DNA of 64,000 bases from Rhizobacter sp. (GCA_019635355.1 JAHBZQ010000001.1:1054001-1118000), one strand, 5' to 3'. Positions 1 to 9,193 are shown, counted from the stretch's first letter. Notes: a model not told the origin generated them from the letters alone. A program made the numbers and translations.

Positions 1-522
1 GCCGGTGCACAGATCGACACCATCGCCCTGCCCGAACTCGGCGACCTCGCCGCGATCAACGCCACCGGTGGCTTCTCTGCCGCCGAAAGCTGGGCCTGGC
101 ACCGCCATCTCTTGAAAGAACACCAAGCCGACTACGACCCACGAGTCGCACTGCGCATCCGCCGCGGTGAAACGATGTCGGCCGCCGACTACCTCGACCT
201 CACGCGCGCCCGCGCCGACTGGATTGCCCGCATGACCCTCACGCTGCGCCGCTACGACGCGCTGATCAGCCCCACCGTCCCCATCGTCGCACCCACCATC
301 GCCAGCGTGGCGAGCGACGAGGCCTTCTTCGCCGCCAACACCCTGCTGCTGCGCAACCCCTCCGTCGTGAACATGCTCGACGGCTGCGCACTGTCCCTCC
401 CCTGCCACACGCCGGATGAGCTGCCCGTGGGCCTGATGGTCTGGAGCCACGCACTCCAAGACGACACCGTGCTCGACGCCTCGCTCGCCATCGAAGCCAC
501 GCTTGCGAAGGAGCGCTCCTGA
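1..522 (+). CDS. Amidase family hydrolase, C-terminal part (gene starts before the window)
   Basis: The frame is open from the first base, so only the last 173 residues are visible. They match the C-terminal part of amidase-signature hydrolases: a YDALISPTVPIVAPTI strand, then N-M-L-D-G-C-A-L-S-L-P, then PVGLMVWS. The Ser-Ser-Lys catalytic triad lies upstream, outside the window, so activity cannot be judged and the substrate amide is unknown. The stop TGA overlaps the ATG of the next gene by one base (TGATG), so the two genes are probably translationally coupled. The neighbouring amino-acid dehydrogenase suggests a nitrogen-compound catabolic unit, but this is inference. Confidence 0.8.
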   Translation, partial: AGAQIDTIALPELGDLAAINATGGFSAAESWAWHRHLLKEHQADYDPRVALRIRRGETMSAADYLDLTRARADWIARMTLTLRRYDALISPTVPIVAPTIASVASDEAFFAANTLLLRNPSVVNMLDGCALSLPCHTPDELPVGLMVWSHALQDDTVLDASLAIEATLAKERS

Positions 523-1862
523 TGCGCGTCGCCGTGATCGGCGCCGGCATCGTCGGCGTGACGTCTGCCTATGAGCTGGCGGCTGATGGACACGATGTGA
601 CGGTCTTCGAGCGGCGCGGCAGCGTCGCCGCCGAATCAAGCTTCGCCAACGCCGGCGTGATCGCGCCCGGCTACGTGACCCCCTGGGCCTCGCCCGGCAT
701 GCCGTGGCATGTGATGAGCCACCTCTTTCAACGCCACGCACCGGTGCGGCTCAACGCGCGCCTGAGCGCGTCGACACTCGGCTGGATGTGGCGCTGGTGG
801 CGAGCCTGCCGCCCGGCCGCCTATCGAAGCAACCGCAATCACCTGCGGCGTCTGGCCACCTACAGCAAGCAGCGTCTGCACAAACTCACCCAGACCTTGC
901 AGCTCGACTATGAGCGTGCAGAAGGCTACCTCGTGCTGTTGCGCAGCGCGCGCGAAGCCGAGCGCGCACAAGCCGGCCTGACCCTGCTGACTGAAGCCGG
1001 CATCCGGCACCACTTCCTCGACGCTTCGCAATGCCGCCAGGTCGAGCCGGGGCTGAGCGCTGACGCACCGCTGCACGCTGGCATCCATCTGCCGCAAGAC
1101 GAGGTGGGCAACTGTCGCCAGTTCGCGCTGCTGTTGCGCACCGAGGCCGAGCGCCTGGGTGCGAAGTTCCGCTTCCACACCACCGTGCAGAGCCTCATGC
1201 CGGGCAGCAGGCCGACGCTGACCAAGGTCTATTCGCCGATGGAGGAATCGACCTGGGTGAGCGCCGACGCCGCGCGCCTCGACGGCCCACCGACCGACGT
1301 GCTGCCCTTCGAACCCGAGACCGAGACCTTCGACGCCGTCGTCATCTGCGCCGCCGTCGACTCGACCACGCTGCTGCGCCCGCATGGCTTGAAGCTGCCG
1401 CTGGCGCCGGTGTATGGCTACTCGGTCACGGCGCCGCTGCGCAAGCTCGACGTGCACCCCGACATGGGCCCGCGCTCGGCCGTGATGGACGAGCGCTACA
1501 AGGTCGCCGTCAGCCGCATCGGCTCGCGCCTGCGCGTGGCTGGCAGCGCCGAGATCGGCGGCCGGCCCGGGCAGCATCACAAGGCGGCGCTCGCCACGCT
1601 CTACAAGGTGCTCAACGACTGGTTCCCCGGCGCCGCGCACATGAGCCAGGCCCAGGTGTGGAAAGGCGCGCGCCCCATGCTCCCCGACGGCCCCCCCCTG
1701 CTGGGAGCCAGCGGCCTGCCGGGGGTTTGGCTCAACCTCGGCCACGGCTCCAGCGGTTGGGCGCTGGCCTGCGGCTCGGCTCGTGTGGTGGCCGATGCGG
1801 TGTCATCGCGCGCTGCCGCCATCGACACCGAAGGCCTCGGCCTCGAACGCCTGCGGCACTGA
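522..1862 (+). CDS. dadA: D-amino acid dehydrogenase-type FAD oxidoreductase
   Basis: This 446-residue protein has the DAO/DadA fold. A Rossmann FAD-binding motif VIGAGIVGVTSAYELA stands at the very N-terminus, followed by FERR, where the acidic residue binds the FAD ribose. The C-terminal G-H-G-S-S-G-W-A-L-A-C-G motif is typical of DadA. Family members oxidise D-amino acids to 2-oxo acids and pass electrons to the respiratory chain from the inner face of the membrane. The length is close to the usual ~430. The ATG overlaps the amidase stop, and the next gene begins 3 bp after the stop, so the three genes form an operon. The substrate could also be another secondary amine, since the family is broad. 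The alanine racemase partner often found beside dadA is absent. Confidence 0.82.
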   Translation: MRVAVIGAGIVGVTSAYELAADGHDVTVFERRGSVAAESSFANAGVIAPGYVTPWASPGMPWHVMSHLFQRHAPVRLNARLSASTLGWMWRWWRACRPAAYRSNRNHLRRLATYSKQRLHKLTQTLQLDYERAEGYLVLLRSAREAERAQAGLTLLTEAGIRHHFLDASQCRQVEPGLSADAPLHAGIHLPQDEVGNCRQFALLLRTEAERLGAKFRFHTTVQSLMPGSRPTLTKVYSPMEESTWVSADAARLDGPPTDVLPFEPETETFDAVVICAAVDSTTLLRPHGLKLPLAPVYGYSVTAPLRKLDVHPDMGPRSAVMDERYKVAVSRIGSRLRVAGSAEIGGRPGQHHKAALATLYKVLNDWFPGAAHMSQAQVWKGARPMLPDGPPLLGASGLPGVWLNLGHGSSGWALACGSARVVADAVSSRAAAIDTEGLGLERLRH

Positions 1863-1865
1863 GCC

Positions 1866-3335
1866 ATGCAGCGCATCCTGCCCACCCGGCGCGACTGGCC
1901 TCTGCACGATGTGGCCGCGTCGCGGCTGATCGAGCAGCAGGCGCAGGTGGGGTTGCCACCTCACACCCTGATGCAGCGAGCGGGCGCGGCAGTTGCCGCA
2001 CTCACGCGCGCATTGCATCCGCACGCACAACGCGTGTGGATCGCCTGCGGCCCCGGCAACAACGGCGGCGACGGGCTGGATGCCGCGATCCATCTGCTTG
2101 CCGCAGGCTGGTCGGTCGACGTCACGTTGATCGGTGACCCCGCACAGCTACCGGCGGATGCGGCCGATGCCTACGCGCGAGCGCGCGCGGCTGGCGTCCC
2201 GGTCGGCACAAGTACCCGGCCTGCCCGCGCACCCGATGTCGCCATCGATGCCGTGCTGGGCCTGGGCAGCCGCCGGCCGCCAGCCGGTGAGCTTGCCGCG
2301 CTCATCGAAACCCTGAATGCCCTCACCTGCCCGGTGTTGGCGGTCGATCTGCCCTCCGGATTGAATGCAGACACTGGACAGGCGCATGGCGAGGCCTGCG
2401 TCGTCGCGGATCACACGCTGTCGCTGCTGACGCTCAAGCCGGGTCTCTTCACAGGCGCGGGGCGAGACCATGCGGGCGAGGTGTGGTTCGAGTCCTTGGA
2501 TGTCACACACGATGGCGCGAGCACCAGGCTCGGTGGTGCTCCAGCGCTGGCTCACCACCACCGCCATGCCCAGCACAAAGGGAGCTTCGGCGACGTCGCC
2601 GTGGTCGGCGGCGCCGCGGGCATGGCGGGTGCGGCATGGCTCGCTGCGCGTGCAGCGCATGCAGCGGGCAGCGGCCGCGTGTACGTCGATATGCTCGACC
2701 CCGCGGCAAGGCTGGATGCCGGACGGCCCGAGCTGATGGTCCGCCCCGGCTGGTGGCAGCCCGCCACCGCCGAATCGAGCACCGTGGTCGCCGGCTGCGG
2801 CGGCGGCACGGCGATCCGCCAGGCACTGCCTCGTTTGTTGAGCACTGCCGGCCGGCTGGTGCTGGATGCTGATGCCCTGAATGCGGTGTCGGCCGATCCC
2901 ACACTGGCCAGCCTTTTGTCGGCACGTCGTTCGCGTCAGCGCGAAACGGTGCTGACCCCTCATCCTCTCGAAGCCGCGCGACTCTTGAATACCGACACCA
3001 CGAGCGTGCAGTCAGACCGCCTCGCCGCCGCTCGCCGTCTTTCGCAGCAATTCGGCAGCGTCGTTGTGCTGAAGGGCTCGGGGTCGGTGATTGCAGCCCC
3101 CGACGGCACGCTGTGGATCAATGGCACCGGCAACGCCGCCCTCGCGAGCGCTGGCACAGGCGACGTGCTCGCAGGATGGATCGGCGGCTGCTGGTCGGCG
3201 TCGGGCAGCAACGCGCTGGATGCAGCCCGTCATGCCACCTGGCTGCACGGCCTGGCCGCCGAGCGCAGCCCAACGGCGCCGCTGCGGGCGGCCGATCTGA
3301 TCGAGGCCATGCACAGCGCAGCGCCGCAGCGCTGA
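1866..3335 (+). CDS. nnr: Bifunctional NAD(P)HX epimerase / ADP-dependent NAD(P)HX dehydratase
   Basis: This is a metabolite-repair enzyme that restores hydrated NADH and NADPH. The N-terminal YjeF domain (about residues 1-215) epimerises R- to S-NAD(P)HX and shows the GPGNNGGDG loop. The C-terminal ribokinase-like domain (about 230-489) dehydrates S-NAD(P)HX at the cost of ADP or ATP, and shows T-P-H-P-L-E-A-A-R-L and the diagnostic AGTGDVLAG loop. Its 489 residues fit the fused bacterial form. In many beta- and gammaproteobacteria the gene sits elsewhere. Here it follows dadA by 3 bp. It converges on rnr, and the two stop codons are 4 bp apart inside one hairpin. Confidence 0.93.
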   Translation: MQRILPTRRDWPLHDVAASRLIEQQAQVGLPPHTLMQRAGAAVAALTRALHPHAQRVWIACGPGNNGGDGLDAAIHLLAAGWSVDVTLIGDPAQLPADAADAYARARAAGVPVGTSTRPARAPDVAIDAVLGLGSRRPPAGELAALIETLNALTCPVLAVDLPSGLNADTGQAHGEACVVADHTLSLLTLKPGLFTGAGRDHAGEVWFESLDVTHDGASTRLGGAPALAHHHRHAQHKGSFGDVAVVGGAAGMAGAAWLAARAAHAAGSGRVYVDMLDPAARLDAGRPELMVRPGWWQPATAESSTVVAGCGGGTAIRQALPRLLSTAGRLVLDADALNAVSADPTLASLLSARRSRQRETVLTPHPLEAARLLNTDTTSVQSDRLAAARRLSQQFGSVVVLKGSGSVIAAPDGTLWINGTGNAALASAGTGDVLAGWIGGCWSASGSNALDAARHATWLHGLAAERSPTAPLRAADLIEAMHSAAPQR

Positions 3336-3346
3336 GGGCTCAGCGC
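3329..3346. terminator. Hairpin spanning the convergent stop codons of nnr and rnr
   Basis: A perfect 7-bp stem GCGCTGA / TCAGCGC with a GGGC loop contains the TGA of nnr (3333-3335) in one arm and the TGA of rnr (3340-3342, minus strand) in the other. No T-run follows on either side, so it is not a classical intrinsic terminator. It may block exonucleases or read-through between the convergent genes. The structure is seen in the sequence, and the role is inferred. Confidence 0.4.
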
Positions 3347-5544
3347 CGGCGCGCCGTCTTGCCGCTGGCTTTGCGGGCCGCCGACTTGGCCGCACGCACC
3401 GGGTGTGCGCCGCTCTTCTTGCCGGAGACGCTCTCCTTGCGGGCTCTCGTCGCGGCTTTCACCGCACGGTCGGCCTCCTTCACCGCGGCCAGCTCGGCGA
3501 CGGCGCCCTTGCCGGCACCCGCCTTGTCGCGCTTCGCACGCGCCTGCAGCACGCCGTCTTCGCCTTCGTGGACCATGCGGAAGTCGATCTTGCGGCCGTC
3601 AAGGTCGACGCGACTCACCTGCACACGCACGCGAGACCCGATGGCGTAGCGCACACCGGAGCGTTCGCCCCGCAGTTCCTGTCTCGCTTCGTCGAAGCGG
3701 AAATATTCGCCGCCGAGTTCGGTGATGTGGATCAGGCCTTCGACGTACAAGCTGTCGAGCGTCACGAAGAGCCCGAAGCTCGTCACGGCGCTCACCGTGC
3801 CGCTGTACTCCTCACCCAGGTGCTCGCGCATGAAGCGGCACTTGAGCCAGGCTTCGACATCACGCGAGGCCTCGTCTGCACGGCGCTCGTTCGCGCTGCA
3901 ATGTGCGCCCACGCCTTCCCACCGCTCTTCTTCCGCGTGCGAGTTCTTCCTCGACTTGCCCGCAGCCTCGATATGGCCGCTCAGGAGGCTGTAGCGCTTG
4001 CCCAACAGCAGCGCCTTGATGACCCGGTGCACCAGCAGGTCGGGGTAACGGCGGATCGGGCTCGTGAAGTGCGTGTAGGCCTCGTAGGCCAGCCCGAAGT
4101 GGCCGCTGTTGACGCCGGTGTAGATGGCCTGCTGCATGGATCTCAGCAGCATGGTGTGGATCTGCTGGGCGTCGGGGCGGTCTTTGGTCGCGGCGGCGAT
4201 GGCCTGGAACTCACCGGGCTTCGGATCGTCGCCCACGTTCATGCCGAGGCCGAGCTGCCTGAGGTAGTTCTGCAGCAGCGTCTTCTTCTCGGGTGTCGGC
4301 CCTTCGTGCACGCGGTACAGCGACGAATGCTTGGCCGATGCGATGAAGTCGGCCGAGCACACATTGGCGGCCAGCATCGCCTCTTCGATCAGCTTGTGCG
4401 CTTCGGTACGCGTGCGCGGCACGATCTTCTCGATGCGACCGTTGTCGTCGCAGATGATTTGCGTCTCGGTCGTCTCGAAGTCGACCGCTCCGCGTTTGGC
4501 GCGGGCCTTGAGCAGGGCGCGGTAGACCTCGTGCAGGTGGAGCAGGTGCGGCACCAGGTCCTTGCGGCGTGCCGCCTCCGGACCGCGCGTGTTCGCCAGG
4601 ATGGCGGCCACCTCGTTGTACGTGAAGCGCGCGTGCGAGCAGATCACGGCCGGGAAGAACTGGTAGGCGTGAATGTCGCCCTCTTTCGTGATGAGCATGT
4701 CGCACACCATCGACAGCCGGTCTTCGTTCGGGTTGAGCGAACACAGTCCGTTGGAGAGCTTCTCCGGCAGCATCGGGATCACGCGGCGCGGGAAGTACAC
4801 CGACGTGGCGCGCTCATACGCGTCGTCGTCCAGCGGCTCACCGGGCTTCACGTAGTGGCTCACGTCGGCGATCGCCACCACGAGGCGATAGCCGTCGAAC
4901 GCGCTCTTGCCACGGCCGTGCTTCGCGGGCTCGCAATACACAGCGTCGTCGAAGTCACGGGCGTCTTCGCCGTCGATGGTGACGAGCGGCACGTCGGTGA
5001 GGTCGATGCGATCACGCTTGTCGGCGGGGCGCACCTTCTCGGGCAGGCTGGCCGTCTGCGCCAGAGTCTCCGGCGAGAAACGATGCGGCACTTCGTACTT
5101 GCGCACCGCGATCTCGATCTCCATGCCGGGGTCGTCGATCTCGCCCAGTACTTCGGTCACGCGGCCCATCGGCTGCGAATACAGCGACGGGGGCTCGGTC
5201 AGCTCGATGGCGACGACCTGGCCTGCGGTCGCGTTCGCGATCGCGTTCTTCGGGACCATGATGTCCTGACCGTAGCGCTTGTCTTCGGGCGCCACGAGCC
5301 AGATGCCGCTCTCGTGCAGCAGGCGGCCGATGATGGGCGTCTTGCGGCGCTCGAGGATCTCGAGCACGCGGCCCTCGGGGCGGCCCTTGCGGTCGTAGCG
5401 CACCACGCGCGCCTTCACACGATCGCGATGCAGCACCGCACGCATTTCCTGCGGCGAAAGATAGAGATCGGGCTGGTTGTCATCGCGCACGACGAAGCCG
5501 TGTCCATCGCGATGACCTTGCACTGTCCCTTCGACTTCGCTCAT
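3340..5544 (-). CDS. rnr: Ribonuclease R, short form without the N-terminal helix-turn-helix domain
   Basis: RNase R is the 3'-to-5' processive exoribonuclease that degrades structured RNA. The ATG at 5544 gives 734 residues. Domains in order: cold-shock RNA-binding domains (starting GTVQGHRDGHGF, to about 170), the RNB catalytic domain (DDFDDAVY-type motif with clustered Asp at about 195-205, and HFTSPIRRYPDL at about 500), an S1 domain (GTVSAVTSFGLF, about 590-670), and a Lys/Ala/Arg-rich basic tail ending in KTARRR. The E. coli enzyme has about 80 more N-terminal residues, a winged-helix domain. Here an extension in frame would run through tRNA-Leu, so it is unlikely. No strong Shine-Dalgarno is visible before the ATG. 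Confidence 0.93.
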   Translation of the reverse strand: MSEVEGTVQGHRDGHGFVVRDDNQPDLYLSPQEMRAVLHRDRVKARVVRYDRKGRPEGRVLEILERRKTPIIGRLLHESGIWLVAPEDKRYGQDIMVPKNAIANATAGQVVAIELTEPPSLYSQPMGRVTEVLGEIDDPGMEIEIAVRKYEVPHRFSPETLAQTASLPEKVRPADKRDRIDLTDVPLVTIDGEDARDFDDAVYCEPAKHGRGKSAFDGYRLVVAIADVSHYVKPGEPLDDDAYERATSVYFPRRVIPMLPEKLSNGLCSLNPNEDRLSMVCDMLITKEGDIHAYQFFPAVICSHARFTYNEVAAILANTRGPEAARRKDLVPHLLHLHEVYRALLKARAKRGAVDFETTETQIICDDNGRIEKIVPRTRTEAHKLIEEAMLAANVCSADFIASAKHSSLYRVHEGPTPEKKTLLQNYLRQLGLGMNVGDDPKPGEFQAIAAATKDRPDAQQIHTMLLRSMQQAIYTGVNSGHFGLAYEAYTHFTSPIRRYPDLLVHRVIKALLLGKRYSLLSGHIEAAGKSRKNSHAEEERWEGVGAHCSANERRADEASRDVEAWLKCRFMREHLGEEYSGTVSAVTSFGLFVTLDSLYVEGLIHITELGGEYFRFDEARQELRGERSGVRYAIGSRVRVQVSRVDLDGRKIDFRMVHEGEDGVLQARAKRDKAGAGKGAVAELAAVKEADRAVKAATRARKESVSGKKSGAHPVRAAKSAARKASGKTARRR

Positions 5545-5570
5545 CAGCTCAGCGCCGATGGCAGTCGTGT

Positions 5571-5600
5571 TTGAAAATTTCGATTGTTTGATGATATAGT
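5571..5600 (+). promoter_or_regulatory. Sigma-70 type promoter of tRNA-Leu
   Basis: TTGAAA at 5571-5576 (one mismatch from TTGACA) and TATAGT at 5595-5600 are separated by 18 bp. This predicts a start near 5607, 11 bp before the mature tRNA 5' end. It is one of the few near-consensus promoters in the window and lies in an unusually AT-rich stretch. Confidence 0.7.
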
Positions 5601-5617
5601 CCAAGACTTCCTGAAAT

Positions 5618-5702
<85 letters not shown>

Positions 5703-5742
5703 AGTGGTTGAAGAGATAGAAAAAGAAAAGCGTGGAATGAAG

Positions 5743-5767
5743 AGGCCTGCATCATGCAGGCCTTTTT
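5743..5767 (+). terminator. Intrinsic terminator after tRNA-Leu
   Basis: AGGCCTGCAT (5743-5752) and ATGCAGGCCT (5754-5763) form a near-perfect stem followed by TTTTT (5763-5767), 40 bp after the tRNA. The other strand has no U-run, so it serves the tRNA and not the convergent phosphoribosyltransferase gene. Confidence 0.85.
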
Positions 5768-5851
5768 GTTTGTGCGCTCGTTTGTTGATGCGTTGAATGG
5801 GGCCATCGTTGCCGCCTCGCCGCACCTGAACCTGAACGCGCAGGCGGTCAA

Positions 5852-6373
5852 TCAGATCGCAAACTTCCGCGCCAGGCCGTCCGGGCGCAGCTCGTCGTAC
5901 TCTTCGAACGGCTGATGGATCCATGGGCTCGTGGGCAGCAATTCGACGTAGTAGTCGGGCGTGTAGCTCGACACGCCCTTGGTCCAGATGACCGCAGAGC
6001 GCAGCTCGGTGATGGCCGGCATGCTGCGCAGGCGCTCCACCACCGCCCTGAGCGTGACGCCGGAGTCAGCCAAGTCGTCCACCAGCAGGATGCGACCCGC
6101 CAGCTCGCCCTTGGGCAGCGTGATGTACTTCGCCATGTCGAGCCGGCCTTGGATGGTGCCGGCCTCGGCGCGATACGAACTCGTCGACATGATGCCGAGC
6201 GGCTTGTCGAACACCCGCGACAGCACGTCACCCGGGCGCATGCCCCCACGCGCTAGACACAGGATCTGGTCGAACTGCCAGCCCGATGCATGCACCTTGA
6301 GCGCCAGGCGCTCGATCAACAGGTGGTATTCGTCCCAGGAGACGTAGAGGTGTTTGCCGTCTTCGGTCAACAT
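5852..6373 (-). CDS. Phosphoribosyltransferase of the xanthine/hypoxanthine type
   Basis: This 173-residue type I phosphoribosyltransferase has the 13-residue PRPP-binding motif ILLVDDLADSGVTL at about residues 95-108, and an N-terminal CLARGGMRPGDVLSR strand-turn like that of Gpt-family enzymes. The family transfers ribose 5-phosphate from PRPP to a purine base (salvage). It follows purA with a 19-bp gap in the same orientation, which fits a purine role. The exact base preference cannot be read from sequence. Confidence 0.85.
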   Translation of the reverse strand: MLTEDGKHLYVSWDEYHLLIERLALKVHASGWQFDQILCLARGGMRPGDVLSRVFDKPLGIMSTSSYRAEAGTIQGRLDMAKYITLPKGELAGRILLVDDLADSGVTLRAVVERLRSMPAITELRSAVIWTKGVSSYTPDYYVELLPTSPWIHQPFEEYDELRPDGLARKFAI

Positions 6374-6392
6374 TCAGGAAGCTCCTTCTGCC

Positions 6393-7724
6393 TCAAGCCT
6401 GATAGGGATGGCGCAACAGGATGGTGTGGTCACGGTCGGGGCCGGTGGAGACCATGTCGATCGGCGCACCGATGAATTCCTGCACACGTTCGAGGTAGCG
6501 GCGCGCGTTCAGCGGCAGCTGATCCCACTGCGTGATGCCCGCGGTCTTCTCGGTCCAGCCCGGGAAGGTGTCGTAGATGGGCACGCAAGCGTCGATCTCG
6601 TCGGCATCGAGCGGCAGGATGTCGAGGCGCTTGCCGTTGAGGTCGTAGCCCACGCAGACCTTGATCTCGGCCAGGCCGTCGAGCACGTCGAGCTTGGTGA
6701 TGCACAGGCCGGAGATGCCGTTGATGATGATCGAGCGCTTGAGCAGCGCGGCGTCGAGCCAGCCACAGCGGCGCGGACGCCCGGTCACCGTGCCACGCTC
6801 CTGGCCGACGACGGAGAGGTGGTTGCCGACGGTGCCCGGCGTGTCCCACTCGAGCTCGGTCGGGAATGGGCCGCTGCCCACGCGCGTGGTGTAGGCCTTG
6901 GTGATGCCGAGCACGTAGTGCAGCATGTCCGGGCCCACGCCGGCGCCGGCGGCGGCGTTGCCCGCCACGCAATTGCTCGAGGTCACATACGGGTAGGTGC
7001 CGTGGTCGATATCGAGCAGCGTGCCCTGTGCGCCTTCGAAGAGGATGTTGTCGCCCTTCTGGCTCGCGGTGTAGAGCTGATAGCCCACGTCGGCCAGCAT
7101 CGGCTTCAGCGCCTCGGCAACCTTCATCGCATGGTCGAAGATCGGCTGGAACTCGAGCGGCTTCGACTTGAGGTACCCGCTAAGCGCGAAGTTGTGCAAC
7201 TCGAGCAGTTCGCGCAGCTTCTTCGCAAAGCGCTCGGGGTGCTTGAGGTCCTGCACGCGCATCGCGCGGCGTGCAACCTTGTCTTCGTAGGCCGGCCCGA
7301 TGCCCTTGCCAGTGGTGCCGATCTTGCCGGCGCCACTGGTCTCGCGCAGCGCCTCGCGCGCACGGTCCACTTCCACATGGAACGGCAGGATCAGCGGGCA
7401 TGACTCGCTGATGTACAGGCGCGAGCGCACGTCGAGGCCGATGGCCTCCAGGCGCTCGATCTCGCTCAGGAGGTGGCTCGGGTCGACCACCACGCCGTTG
7501 CCGATGAAGCACTTCACGCCGTCGCGCATGATCCCCGACGGGATCAGCTGCAGCGCCGTCTTCACGCCCTTGATGACGAGCGTGTGGCCGGCGTTGTGGC
7601 CGCCCTGGAAGCGCACCACCGCCTGCGCGTGGTCGGTCAGCCAGTCGACGACCTTGCCCTTGCCTTCGTCACCCCACTGGGTGCCCACGACGACCACGTT
7701 GTGGCCGCTGCGCTTCTGTTGCAT
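6393..7724 (-). CDS. purA: Adenylosuccinate synthetase
   Basis: PurA makes adenylosuccinate from IMP, aspartate and GTP, the first committed step to AMP. The ATG at 7724 gives 443 residues, the usual size. The GTP P-loop-like motif GTQWGDEGKGK is at about 14-24 and the IMP-binding GHNAGHT follows at about 45. The conserved GTTGKGIGPAYEDK and the C-terminal base-binding S-T-G-P-D-R are present. An upstream in-frame start at 7787 would overlap hisZ and add an atypical 21-residue leader, so it is rejected. It lies 41 bp downstream of hisZ in the conserved hflK-hflC-yjeT-hisZ-purA order. Confidence 0.97.
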   Translation of the reverse strand: MQQKRSGHNVVVVGTQWGDEGKGKVVDWLTDHAQAVVRFQGGHNAGHTLVIKGVKTALQLIPSGIMRDGVKCFIGNGVVVDPSHLLSEIERLEAIGLDVRSRLYISESCPLILPFHVEVDRAREALRETSGAGKIGTTGKGIGPAYEDKVARRAMRVQDLKHPERFAKKLRELLELHNFALSGYLKSKPLEFQPIFDHAMKVAEALKPMLADVGYQLYTASQKGDNILFEGAQGTLLDIDHGTYPYVTSSNCVAGNAAAGAGVGPDMLHYVLGITKAYTTRVGSGPFPTELEWDTPGTVGNHLSVVGQERGTVTGRPRRCGWLDAALLKRSIIINGISGLCITKLDVLDGLAEIKVCVGYDLNGKRLDILPLDADEIDACVPIYDTFPGWTEKTAGITQWDQLPLNARRYLERVQEFIGAPIDMVSTGPDRDHTILLRHPYQA

Positions 7725-7765
7725 TGCTGAATCCGGTTTGCTTGAAGAATGAATGTGCTGCAGCG

Positions 7766-8929
7766 TCAGAGCGCGCGCACGAGCCATTGGCCCTGGACTA
7801 GGGCAAGTTCACGGTCGCAGGCGAATTCTTCGCCTTCATGCTCGTGCCCCGGCAGGATGCAGACCACCGACTCGCCCTGCTCACGCAAGGCACGCACGGC
7901 AGCGCGCAGCTCCGGCTGCTCGCCCCAGGGCGCACGAATGGCCGGGCGCATGGAGCGCACAGGCGCCACTGCCACCAGTTGCTTCAGGTCCATGCTGAAG
8001 CCGGCCGCCGGGCGATTGCGGCCGAAGACAGCCCCCACCTCGTCGTAACGCCCACCTCGCACCAGCGCATCGCTGGTGCCGGCCGCGTAGATCGCGAAGC
8101 GGGCGCCGCTGTAGTACGCGTAGCCGCTGTGGTCGGCCAAGTCGAAGCCGATGCGCACATCTGGATATGCCTGTCGCAGGTGCTGCGCGAGCCAGCCCAG
8201 GTCGTCGAGCGCAGCATGGATCAGCGGGTGCGCTGGCAATTCCTGGCGTGCAGCCTGCAGCACGTCTTGGCCCCCATAGAGCCTGAGCAGCGCACCCAGC
8301 CCCTGACGTGCCGAAGCCGGCAAGGTTGCCGAGGCAGCCTCCATTGCCGCCTGGTCCTTCGCGGCGAGTGCCGCGTAGACCTGCCCGAGCACCGATGAGT
8401 CGAGCGACAGCCCGGCCAACACACCGCGCACGATGCGTGCATCGCCCATGTCGAGCGTCAGCTGGGTGATGCCGGCGCGGCGCAGCGCATCGAGCGCCAG
8501 TTCCTGCACTTCCAGGTCGGCCTCCAAGCCGGCATGGCCGTAGATCTCAGCGCCAAATTGCAGCGGTTCTCGTGTGCCATGCAGGCCATCAGGCCGGGTG
8601 TGCAGCACCGGCCCGCAGTAGCAAAGGCGCGTCACGCCCTGGCGATTGAGCAGATGTGCGTCGATGCGGGCGACCTGCGAGGTCGTGTCGGCACGTACAC
8701 CCAAGGTGCGGCCACTCAATTGGTCGACGAGCTTGAAGGTCTTGAGGTCCAGTTCGCGGCCGGCACCGGACAACAGCGACTCGAGGTGCTCCAGCAGCGG
8801 CGGCATGACGAGTTCGAACCCGTAGCCGCGAGCGCCGTCGAGCAGGTCGCGACGGAGTTCCTCGATGCGTCTGGCCTGCGCGGGCAGGACGTCAGCAATG
8901 TGCTCGGGCAGCAGCCAAGCAGACGACAT
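7766..8929 (-). CDS. hisZ: ATP phosphoribosyltransferase regulatory subunit
   Basis: HisZ is a histidyl-tRNA-synthetase-like protein without aminoacylation activity. It binds the short-form catalytic HisG and makes it responsive to histidine, controlling the first step of histidine biosynthesis. The ATG at 8929 gives 387 residues beginning MSSAWLLPEH-I-A-D-V-L. Class II synthetase-like strands (FELVMPPLLEHLESLL, LGVRADTTSQVARI) are present, while the histidine-specific motifs of the real HisS at 16.3-17.6 kb are absent. hisG is not in the window. It lies 75 bp after the small membrane gene at 9.0-9.2 kb. Confidence 0.93.
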   Translation of the reverse strand: MSSAWLLPEHIADVLPAQARRIEELRRDLLDGARGYGFELVMPPLLEHLESLLSGAGRELDLKTFKLVDQLSGRTLGVRADTTSQVARIDAHLLNRQGVTRLCYCGPVLHTRPDGLHGTREPLQFGAEIYGHAGLEADLEVQELALDALRRAGITQLTLDMGDARIVRGVLAGLSLDSSVLGQVYAALAAKDQAAMEAASATLPASARQGLGALLRLYGGQDVLQAARQELPAHPLIHAALDDLGWLAQHLRQAYPDVRIGFDLADHSGYAYYSGARFAIYAAGTSDALVRGGRYDEVGAVFGRNRPAAGFSMDLKQLVAVAPVRSMRPAIRAPWGEQPELRAAVRALREQGESVVCILPGHEHEGEEFACDRELALVQGQWLVRAL

Positions 8930-9004
8930 GTGAAATGACCGGGGGATTAAAAACAAGATTGTACCGGCCGGCTGAGCCCGGCCGGCTGCTGTTACCGCGC
9001 GGCG

Positions 9005-9193
9005 TCAGGGCCAGATCAGCAGCAGGGCGATCAGCCCCAGGACCATGCTGGTGAGGCCAAGGAAGCGGAGCTGCCCGTCCGAGAGCTGCAAGGCCCGCTG
9101 AAAGACCTGCCGCCACGCCCCCGGGCTCAGGAACGGCAACAGGCCCTCCACCACCAGCATCAGGGCCAGGGCGCTGAGCAGCAGATCCGACAT
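9005..9193 (-). CDS. YjeT-like small inner-membrane protein (DUF2065)
   Basis: This 62-residue protein has two hydrophobic segments, MSDLLLSALALMLVVEGLLPF and FLGLTSMVLGLIALLLIW, separated by a short polar loop. That matches the DUF2065/YjeT family, which sits beside hflC in many proteobacteria. Function is unknown. The hflC context suggests a link to the HflKC/FtsH membrane quality-control complex. It lies 14 bp after the hflC stop, in the same orientation. Confidence 0.85.
   Translation of the reverse strand: MSDLLLSALALMLVVEGLLPFLSPGAWRQVFQRALQLSDGQLRFLGLTSMVLGLIALLLIWP

Noticed and set aside
3403..5574. A 723-codon open frame on the plus strand opposite rnr, and similar long frames opposite sucA (34759-37353), the acyl-CoA dehydrogenase (38340-41063), the GGDEF gene (48558-51494) and the double kinase (51997-55716).
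   Set aside because: They are antisense shadows of high-GC coding sequence. Their proteins are His/Arg/Gly-rich, have no recognisable domains, and the sense-strand genes are strong family matches.
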